Shown here: piece after piece, positions 55,169-64,000 of the stretch
Layout of the letters: each line of letters starts with the position of its first letter
Position numbering within the stretch: the first letter of the stretch is position 1
From: Russula earlei
Lineage: Eukaryota; Basidiomycota; Agaricomycetes; Russulales; Russulaceae
Direction: 5' to 3'
Assembly: GCA_025769875.1 (NCBI GenBank)
Contig: JAGFNK010000213.1
Coordinates: forward strand, 20,198 to 84,197
DNA length: 64,000 nt
Made by a program: the position numbers and the translations under genes
Notes under the pieces: generated by a model
The model's database searches: none
What the model was told of the DNA's origin: nothing
What the model saw: the letters and a program-made list of their open reading frames with translations, nothing else

Positions 55169-55543
55169 CACGATGGGCAGGAAGGGATAAGTTGACTCTG
55201 CTTATAGTCAACTCAGTGGATAATAAAAGTAAAATATTTCAAGTGCTGAGTAGGCTCTGTTGCGGCCACAAATTATATTACATAAGTAATGACCTTAGTT
55301 GAGCACGAAAAATGTGACAAAAAAGGTTAAATATGGAGAGTCTGGGTAAAAGTTGTGCCGGAATGAGTAGACTCTCCATATTTAACCTTTTTTGTCACAT
55401 TTTTCGTGCTCAACTAAGGTCATTACTTATGTAATATAATTTGTGGCCGCAACAGAGCCTACTCAGCACTTGAAATATTTTACTTTTATTATCCACTGAG
55501 TTGACTATAAGCAGAGTCAACTTATCCCTTCCTGCCCATCGTG
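55169..55543. mobile_element. 375 bp palindromic element
   Basis: Arms 55,169-55,343 and 55,369-55,543 (175 bp each, apparently perfect) around a 25-nt loop. Ends CACGATGGGC / GCCCATCGTG, target duplication TAG (55166-55168 and 55544-55546). Same design (CAC end, 3-bp duplication) as the 1.6 kb palindrome. Confidence 0.85.
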
Positions 55544-55634
55544 TAGGTAGAGGTAGCATGTTCATGATGCCAAGCTGACCACTCCAAGGGAGTGGGGGTA
55601 TTTAATGGAACTGACTGTACAACATGATTCCACA

Positions 55635-55910
55635 CTAAACCGCAGAGCTACCCGAGATACTTTGGGCGCGCGATAATTTCGGGTTCAGGGGATCGTAGTC
55701 CAGCACTAGGACCTGTTCGTTGGGGGATCTAGGAAGGAGGGAAAGTGGGCTCTCATTGGCGTAGTGATATTGAATGATAGGATGGCTGAGGACCGGTGTC
55801 GCTGATCCAGTTGCTGTACTGGGCTGAGTCCGAGATGAACTGGAGACGAGTACGTAGTGAGGGACTTTGTGTTGTTCATTCACAAACCGCCGTCTTGTTT
55901 GCGTGCAGGT
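55635..55910 (-). pseudogene. Remnant of a small fungal family gene
   Basis: Codes for HKVPHYVLVSSSSRTQPS, HPIIQYHYANESPLSLLP and NEQVLVLDYDPLNP, blocks I recognise from a small conserved Agaricomycete protein of unknown function. No ATG occurs in frame before a stop at 55,911-55,913, and the frame ends at 55,635 (SGSSAV) where relatives usually continue. Either flanking exons were lost beside the repeat island or they are unrecognised. Confidence 0.55.
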
Positions 55911-56254
55911 TCATCACGCTCATACTGACACGACCCTTAGCCGCGGACACAATCTTCGTCTGCCAGCTCGGCACGCTCGGGACATCTGTACACGACAACC
56001 GAGGCACACCTTTATTGGACAGAGACCGTATATGCCTGTTGCGATCTCAAAGTTTGGAATGTGCTGTCCCTAACGACGGTAACATGTTCTCATCCGCAGC
56101 CCATGACTATAAAACTGGACCATACATTCAACCAATGCAACCACATTCCTGACCGGCGTTTCTACTTTCTGGGCCGTCCTTGATTGCCATATTCCATTCT
56201 CTTGCTTTTGACGCTCTCTTCATCTCTACGTTCGTTCACGCACGGCCGCGTTTC

Positions 56255-57508
56255 ATGCCGCTCCTCTCTTTACTGTTCGTCGCGCTTGCGGTCGCGTCTC
56301 CCCACGTCGCCTGGGGAGCACCTTCATGCGCCTACGGCACGACTGACCTCAAGTCCTGCATCTCCAAGTGTAAACATAAGATGGGATGGCCTGGTTTCTC
56401 CATGGGTGCACATCGCTGGGGATCTATCGTCCACAAGAGCAATGGGGACATAAATGACATGATCATCGAGTTCTGCAGCGGTTTCCAGTACGTCCCAGTT
56501 TCAGAGGATGCCGCCTGTTTTCCTGATCCCGTGCACCCTCAGGAACGGGACGTATACAGGGACTCCGACCTCCCAGCCCGCGACTATGTCCGACGATTCT
56601 TCGACGACAGGCGCGCCTCCCGATCCTTACACTTCGTCTAACCCCCCCCATGCCCCTCCGCATTCTTTCAACGGGGGCACCAACTCGCCTACCCCCACAC
56701 CATCTCCAGCGGAGCCCAAGAAACCATTAACCACCACGACGAGTTCGACCACAACTACCCCTATGCCAACGTTACCTCCTGAAACGCAGCCAACGTCCAC
56801 CCCTACTCCTGCATCGTCGTCTATGCCGACATCCTCCACCAGTGCCCCGGGCAATATATCGTCTGCAGACATCGACGCCTATCTCTCGGCACACAACACT
56901 GTTCGTGCCCAGCACGGAGCGTCCCCTCTCACGTGGAGCCCCTGGGTTGCTTCCGTAGCCCAGGCTTGGGCAGATAAATGCCAATTCCAACACTCTGGCG
57001 GGCCTTATGGTGGTACGTATCTTCCGCTATATGATATTATGATCTTTAAAAATCGGCATTCAGAGAACCTCGCGGCCGGTACCGGTTCTGGGTATACGAT
57101 CGCGTCGGCCGTCCAGTCCTGGACGGATGAAGTTTGTGGGTTGCATTGAGACTCGCAATGTGATACGACACGCATTAATGTGTTATGCTATACAGCCGAA
57201 TATGATCCCAACAACCCACAGCCTTCTCATTTTACGCAGGTCGTCTGGAAGTCGACCACTCAGGTCGGTTGCGGTGTCGCAGACTGTAGTGGGATATTTG
57301 ATCCGAGCTTCGGGGTGCGATTAAATCTCTCGATTTGCTCCTGCTGGGGAAGTGACGCTAATGATCCTATTTGTAGCTCGCGCACTTCCATGTTTGTAAT
57401 TACGATCCCCCTGGAAATGTTATCGGGGAGTTTGCGTATGTCTCCTCCCATTCTGTCTCTGGTGCAACTTGTACTGATTCTCCCGCTAGTCAGAATGTTC
57501 AGGTATGA
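56255..57508 (+). CDS. Secreted CAP-domain (PR-1/SCP-like) protein
   Basis: Extracellular CAP-superfamily protein; fungal members bind sterols or lipids. Exons 56255-56487, 56543-57012, 57064-57135, 57196-57314, 57377-57435 and 57490-57508; 324 codons including stop. Seen: signal peptide (PLLSLLFVALAVASPHVAWG), a Cys-bearing N-terminal part (TDLKSCISKCKHKMGW), a Thr/Pro/Ser-rich linker likely O-glycosylated, and the CAP domain: YLSAHNTVRAQHG, LTWSPWVASVAQAWADKC, PYGENLAAGTG, SHFTQVVWKSTTQVGCGVADC and CNYDPPGNVIGEFAQNVQV. The HFTQVVW and YDPPGN motifs are the CAP signatures; the conserved His, Glu and His are present. All joins keep frame. Confidence 0.92.
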
Positions 57509-57658
57509 AACCATTGAGGTTAAAAACTGAGCTGGATGCTCTCTTTGTTTGTTTTCGCTAGATACATCCGGATGTACACTTTCTTTCGAGCTTGCTCGCC
57601 TACCTATCAACCATCGATGCTATATGAACCTTAACCCCTGAGTAGGGTCAGGTGTGCG

Positions 57659-58935
57659 ATGACCTTGTTGAGCTGCCAGGCAGAGTTGCTCAATCCCTCT
57701 TTGCCATCACACTTGCCACCTCTCATGTCATTACATCTGAGCGCGGTGCGCTCCTATCTGACCACTCACGTCGCATCGTTTCAGAAAGCTTTTCACTGGA
57801 GTCCTTAATATATTCGCTTGGCTGGTGTTTGCCTTCGCCGTCGGTCTTTCCCCGGTCGGCTTCCTTTCGCAGGCAGTACGCACCTCGAAGCGACGGTCAT
57901 TCAAGAAAAATATCGATGTCTTGATCATCGGGGTCGCGTACACCGTTGTGGTACGCACACCATGCTATTCCTCTCAGTGGCTCCCATTTGATGGTGTGGC
58001 GACGGGGGGGAAACAGTTCCTGACGTCGCACACGTTCTGCCTGAAACGCAGGATATCGATGCGCTTAAAGCTGCAGAGGCTGTCGAGGGGACGCGTGGCG
58101 CTCCGCAAAGGCGACATCCCAAAGGTGCGTGGCGTGGGATGGGGATCGAACGCAGGGCTTGCGCGTACATCGTGGGGTGCTGACTCGCTCCCCCATCACA
58201 ACGTCAGCACGTGCACGAATACGTGCTGCAGGAGTATTCGCGTGTCTGTTTGATCTCTTTCGAGTCCTTGCCCAAGGACGCACACAGAGAAGGATGGGGC
58301 AGGCCAGGCACGTCTCCTTTCTACGACGGACCTGCCGGGGTCTTTACTGATGACCCCAAACGGCGCGTTCGTTCTTTTTTTTTTTTTTTTTGACCCCACA
58401 GGGACCCGATGGGATGGGGTCTGCTTTCGGCGGTTTCTGCTCGATACCGTCCCAGATCTCGGTCCGTCTTCCCCCTTCTCGTCACTCGCGGGCTCGAGAC
58501 GACGGCTGACGATTCGTTCCGACCGCGCCGGCGGCGCCTTTTTCCTTTCCTTTTGTTTTTCTGGTCGCCCATTCCTAGATGCGCAGGCACGTCTATTGAT
58601 CCCTAGCTTGCCGCCGCTCCGACCCAATGACCGCATGTCGTATCATTATCGCTTCATTGCGCCCCTCTTGCCTACTGATGACGAAGGGCGATCTCCGTTA
58701 CACTATTACGACTCTGCGATACAGCTCGCGAGGCAGGCGGATCGTGAACCGACAGAGAGGGAATTCGAAGTTGGCATTGCGGCGGCAGATGAGATTAAGA
58801 AAATGTATGTGTCTGACGTATCCCATTGGTTCTCACACATGCCTGATGCTTACACGTCTAAGCCTGTTCGAGACCCGAGAGGAGATGCTTGAGGGCTCGA
58901 CGTCTGACCTCACCAAGCTTCCGCTCGCAATGTGA
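57659..58935 (+). CDS. Dlt1-like membrane protein
   Basis: Related to the fungal Dlt1 (defect at low temperature) family of two-helix membrane proteins; molecular role unknown. Secure exons: 57785-57950 (KLFTGVLNIFAWLVFAFAVG, LSPVGFLSQAVRTSKRRSFK, first two helices), 58017-58124 (FCLKRRISMRLKLQRLSRG, VALRKGDIPK), 58208 onward (HVHEYVLQEYSRVCLISFES, AHREGWGRPGT), 58402-58461 (RWDGVCFRRFLLDTVPDL), 58579-58804 (PPLRPNDRMSYHYRFIAPLL, PLHYYDSAIQLARQ) and 58863-58935 (REEMLEGSTSDLTKLPL). Uncertain: the first exon; ATG 57659 is only a candidate. Also the end of exon 3: to keep frame the donor must be at 58371, adding ~20 untypical residues before a T-run; the family-like donor at 58312 is out of frame. 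Confidence 0.75.
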
Positions 58936-59195
58936 TCCATGAACTGATCCTTGTCCGAATACTATTCCCAACGCGGGACACTACCCGCGAGCCTTGTGCC
59001 GTCAACAAATTTCCTGTGGTCGGCATCAGACCAGTGTAGATCGCGCCTGTGACCTGAAGATCGGGAAATGGACTCGAAGGACTGGATCTCAACAAGACGT
59101 AATTTTTGTCTATTAATATGTATACCCAATTGATGTCATTAAACACTAATTCTATATATTTTCGAAAGTTGTTGATACATTAGCCGTCTAATCTT

Positions 59196-60386
<1,191 letters not shown>

Positions 60387-60913
60387 TGTATTGTCGGACT
60401 GGGGAAGACCAATGAGGATTAGCCTGGAGATATCGTAGCCTGCTTCACGAAGTTTCGCGGAGAGAAACCTAGAAAGAGTAAAGAGGACGATGGCTGTGAA
60501 GAGGAAAGAGGCGAGAAAGACGAAATGCAGCGGATTTTGATTTGACATTTCGTCGTACTCGGTGCGGGTGGCGAGAGAGGCGGCGAGGATTACATAATCA
60601 AGGGAACAGTAGGTTGGTTACCGGAGCCGCTGTCACCGTCCGCGGCAGTTGCGATCGATTGGCAGGGTCAGACGAGTAGACACACTGCCTCACTCGGTTT
60701 CCCTTCATCTCCTCGATTGAACTTTTTTATTTCTTTACATATTTTCTTCTTACGGCCTCTCTTTATTTCTTGTCCACTGTCATTTCTTTCGCATCCTTCT
60801 TGCTCAGGTATATTTTTTTCCCCCTCAATTCTCACAGAGCATTGAGAAGGCAAAAACAAAAACAAAAACAAAAGAGTCTGGGAACAGTAACAAATCCACG
60901 CAGCGCGTGAGCC
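60387..60913. other. Divergent intergenic region, CBR1-like / phosphatase
   Basis: 527 bp between start codons, containing pyrimidine-rich and CAAAAA-type repeats (60,850-60,872) just before the phosphatase start. No gene called. Confidence 0.5.
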
Positions 60914-62913
60914 ATGTTTCCTTCTTCGACGACACCACCACCACCCCCATGCAAGATGGGTTCGCCTTCAGGACTCCGCATTGACACCCCTCCCCCCAAC
61001 GCCCCAACTACCCTTGCTCCTGGGCATAGTTCTGCTTCTACTTCCGCTGTCTCCCCGTCAACCTCGGATTCTGGGTCTTTTCAGTTTCCCCCTCCCCCAA
61101 AGTCCCGCTCAAGAAACATGAAGAAGCTATCCCTTACCTTGTCCACACAGTCGTCCTCCAGCTCTTTAGCTTTCCCTCCGCATGAATCCCTGTCCGACGA
61201 CCGAAGCAGATGCACGTCAATCTCTTCCATGCTTTACCGCAGGGATGAGGATGGCTCCCCTACTGTCCCTTATCCCGATGGTCCCATCGAAATCCTACCC
61301 AAGATATGGCTTGGCGCAGAGGATAACGTCCGTGACTGGCGCGGTCTGGTTACCAGGAGGATCGGTTCTGTGCTCAACGTCGCCAAGGAAGTCACCTCTC
61401 CATTCGACCTGTCACTTCCCGCAGAGGTGTCACCAGCACCGTCTTCGGAAGAGACTCCACTCCATCAAGGCGCCTATTATCCAGCGGACGGGACGGGAAG
61501 ACCGCCGTTGCATTATCTCAAGTTGCAGTGGTCTCACGGCCAATCCGACCTTGTCCAACGTGGTTTCCCCGAGGCTATGGCCTTTGTCGATCAATCAATC
61601 GCTCGTGGCGAGGGCATACTGATCCAGTGCGTCACGTTGCATTGCCTTGCTGTCCAACCACTCTGACAGACAGACACAGCTGCCAATGTGGAATATCTCG
61701 TTCGGCCACACTGGTGATCGCTCTCGTCATGCGAGCGGCTTCCCTTGGTTCCCCTTGGGTTCCCCAGGAGGTCCGGGACCTTAAAGGGATGGAAGCCGCC
61801 TATGCATATGTCAAACAGAAAAGCAAATCGGTCGGCCCAAACATGTCGTGAGTAGAGCGCTCGGCTTGCATTGCCCGATTCATCATTTCCTCTTGTAGTT
61901 TGATTTATCAGCTTATGGAATATGACAAGCTGCTTCGCGGCCCTTGTCAATCTCCCACGCCATCTTCTTCAGAGGCTGAATGGATTCGTCGTCGAAAGTT
62001 GGCCGACGACGCCTCGGATCGCGACGATGTCGACCAAGAGGTGCAGCGCGAGGCCAAGGCACTCGACAAAGCCATGGAGGATCGCATCTTGGCTCGCAAG
62101 TCTTCCTCTTCCTCCGTTGGTTCTGGTATAGGAATGGGTCCAGCCTGGAAATCTCGATACTCGTCACGCAAGCGCACTGCATCCATCGCTAGTAACATGA
62201 CCTCGAACAGCATGCTTAGCGAGAACCTTGTCGAGGAAGATGAGGAGCAAGAGTTGCTTGGCGTCGGCGGCGGCTTCGACAAACCGAGTGCCCGCCCTTC
62301 TCCTTTAGACGGCCATGCGCCATCTGATGTCTCCAGTGATGGTGAACCCGGATCAAGCCAAGTCAGCCCATCCTTCCCCACATCGGCCCCATCTACAAAG
62401 TCCTCCTTCAAATTGCCTCCTGTCCCAGCGACGGCCCTCAAGCCAATTTTCGACACCTCCCGTCGTTGTATGTCAAAGTCGAGGCGTCGACCAACCCCAC
62501 TCGACATTCTTCCCACCGTCCCGGACTCTCCTGTACATGTCGCGCCAACACCAACCGCGTTGGTCATGCCACGGTCACGCAAAGAGTCCCGTGCGACAAT
62601 ACCCACATCCCTTCAGCTCAGGAAGTCCTCTCAATCTGCGCAACTTTCACAAGCCCCGAACTTCCACAAATCAACCCTGCAGACACCCTCTCAGACTTTG
62701 TTCGTCTTCCCACCTTCCCCCAACTTATCGACGTGCACCCCCTCCGCCATGACCGTGACGTCTAACACAATCCCTGTTCCTTTTCCTTCCTCGGAAACCC
62801 CTCGATCCAGGTCGGACAGCCGGAGAAGGTCTTTGATCGGTTTGATGACCCCCCCAACTCCAACTACAGCACATGCACGTGTCGACGCGAGGGGTTGGGT
62901 TGGAATCCACTGA
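60914..62913 (+). CDS. Dual-specificity protein phosphatase
   Basis: Cytosolic cysteine phosphatase of the dual-specificity type; fungal relatives dampen MAP-kinase signalling. Exons 60914-61626, 61680-61847 and 61899-62913; 632 codons including stop. Seen: a Pro/Ser-rich N-terminus, then IEILPKIWLGAEDNVRDW (typical DSP start), SVLNVAKEV, LHYLKLQWSHGQSD, AMAFVDQSIARGEGILI, and the active site HCQCGISRSA (HC-X5-R-S) created by the first splice, followed by LVIALVMRAASLG and the MEAAYAYVKQKS helix. A ~330-residue Ser/Pro/acidic tail follows with no domain, probably regulatory. The catalytic Cys, Arg and Ser are intact. Length exceeds Msg5/Pmp1-size enzymes because of the tail. Confidence 0.9.
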
Positions 62914-63283
62914 CGCCGACACATTATGTGGGAGGGTTTGGCGCTTTATGTTGAATCTCGTGCAGATGTCCTTGTTGCTCACTGATGCATTTACTTAGAT
63001 ATATATGGATTCTTGTCTCACTTGATTCATTTATGTTTATATTTCATGGACATTCTCTTATTTCTTCTTGTCTTGATCCCTGTGTGATCTCTGACATGCT
63101 TTGCACTTGCATTCCTCATGTTGTAGCACATACTCATTCGCGCATTTATTATCCTCTCCATTGTTCCAATTTCCGTTCTGCATGCTTTCCGTTTCGCATG
63201 TTTCAGCGCAGTATCATAATCATAAGGATTTGCGAAGCAGGTCTCGCAAGCCTCAGACTAAGTTTTACTGTGCACGGGCAGAA
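62914..63283. other. Convergent intergenic region
   Basis: 370 bp between phosphatase and TVP23 stop codons; T-rich, no gene seen. Confidence 0.5.
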
Positions 63284-63973
63284 TCATGAACGAAACACCC
63301 GTCCTACGCTATTCTTGACCACGCCTGTCAACATCTGTCCGCCCAAGCCAGCCATGGACCAGTTAGAGGAGACGACGTTATCAGCCCATCGCTTCTTTGC
63401 ATCGCGATCGCTAACGAGGAATGAGGTAGAGGTAGAAGGGAAATATATGTAAGATACGCACGCATAAGTAAAACCAATCACGTTCGTGACGTTGAAGACA
63501 AGGGCAAGTACGACGATGGGAATGAATCTGCAATGGGCCGAGACAAAAGTCAGATGAGGACGTCGTTCACATTGCAATTCGCTCGACTGACGATAAGTTG
63601 AACTTGAGCAGGGAGACGAAAAATAGACCAAGCCAGAGGGCAGGGAACACATATAACGCAGTCCAAAACATTCTCGAGGGCAGGATGAGTTTACTGGCAG
63701 GCGTGGGTGAATTCGCAGCGAAAGCACACTCACCGAGAGTCTACAGGATTAGCAGGCCGTGAAGGCTTCGCGAAGGAGCGCTCAGCGTGCGGAACAGATG
63801 GCCGATGGGAAGTAAAGCAGCGGGTTCTTACGTCTCTACTTTCAAAAATCCAGTAACTCTCTCCATTCTCGTCCACCTGTCCGTCGTTATTCCTCGATCA
63901 AACGCGGGATATGTAAGGGGCGGCATACCTGATTCCAAAAGCGTAGACCAACGAGAGTTCGCCCGGCGACGTT
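63284..63973 (-). CDS. TVP23: TVP23 Golgi membrane protein (5' exons outside window)
   Basis: Late-Golgi vesicle membrane protein of the TVP23/DUF846 family, implicated in vesicle traffic. Exons seen (minus) 63973-63929, 63876-63832, 63765-63734, 63672-63592, 63527-63462 and 63410-63284; 132 codons including stop, entering in phase 0. Seen: [60 protein letters not shown] (helix), [20 protein letters not shown] (helix), then [16 protein letters not shown] and [18 protein letters not shown]. These are the family's diagnostic blocks. The start codon and first helices lie beyond position 64,000. The 32-nt exon is small but keeps frame. Confidence 0.92.
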
Positions 63974-64000
63974 CTGAATACGAAAGGGTGAGTGGGGAGG

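Noticed and set aside
58124..58207. tRNA-like GTTCGATCCCC on the minus strand
   Set aside because: It resembles a T-loop but no T-stem, anticodon stem or acceptor stem can be paired, and it lies within an intron of the Dlt1-like gene.

Overview
The window is nuclear DNA of a filamentous basidiomycete, most likely an Agaricomycete. Genes carry many 45-65 nt introns, and the conserved set (Clr2, Kar9/GAR, RED, sterol acyltransferase, EMC5, Vps5, Dlt1, CBR1, TVP23) is typical of mushroom-forming fungi. All exon joins were inferred by eye from reading frame, splice sites and remembered family patterns; no alignment or transcript was available. Host genes, left arm (1-30,000): ~2.7 kb without a supported gene; Clr2 silencing factor (+); TRAPPC12-like TPR protein (+), convergent with a Kar9/GAR microtubule protein (-); spliceosomal RED (-) divergent from a sterol O-acyltransferase (+) over 103 bp; ~3 kb without a gene; a frameshifted HNH nuclease gene; a decayed MFS transporter (-); EMC5 (-) divergent from retromer sorting nexin Vps5 (+) over 109 bp; and a short-ended fungal family gene at the edge of the repeat island. 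Repeat island (30,000-55,560): element A (30,552-41,287) is a Ty3/gypsy chromovirus on the minus strand with two ~589 bp LTRs, Gag-protease, RT-RNase H, integrase-chromodomain, and then a long in-frame C-terminal extension ending in a CCHC-type zinc finger beside the 3' LTR. Its primer site is an exact 12 nt complement of the predicted RNA 5' end, which indicates Tf1-like self-priming. A 1.6 kb palindromic CACTA-like element splits pol and a 494 bp solo LTR splits the extension. Element B, a CpG-depleted relative, abuts the same LTR and is cut up by a 5.7 kb TIR element (itself holding a 2.9 kb foldback element), a solo LTR with its own nested insert, and finally a third LTR family (LTR4). The LTR4 family carries a clearly related extension module beside its own 3' LTR. 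A 375 bp palindrome closes the island. Host genes, right arm (55,600-64,000): remnant of a small fungal family gene (-), a secreted CAP/PR-1 protein (+), Dlt1-like membrane protein (+), NADH-cytochrome b5 reductase (-), dual-specificity phosphatase (+), and the 3' part of TVP23 (-) running off the window. The host genes are unrelated housekeeping functions (silencing, vesicle traffic, lipid metabolism, splicing) and show no cluster logic. The most unusual content is the conserved post-chromodomain module (YGE-type domain, coiled coil, CX2CX4HX4CX3HX2C finger) found in two different LTR-retrotransposon families.
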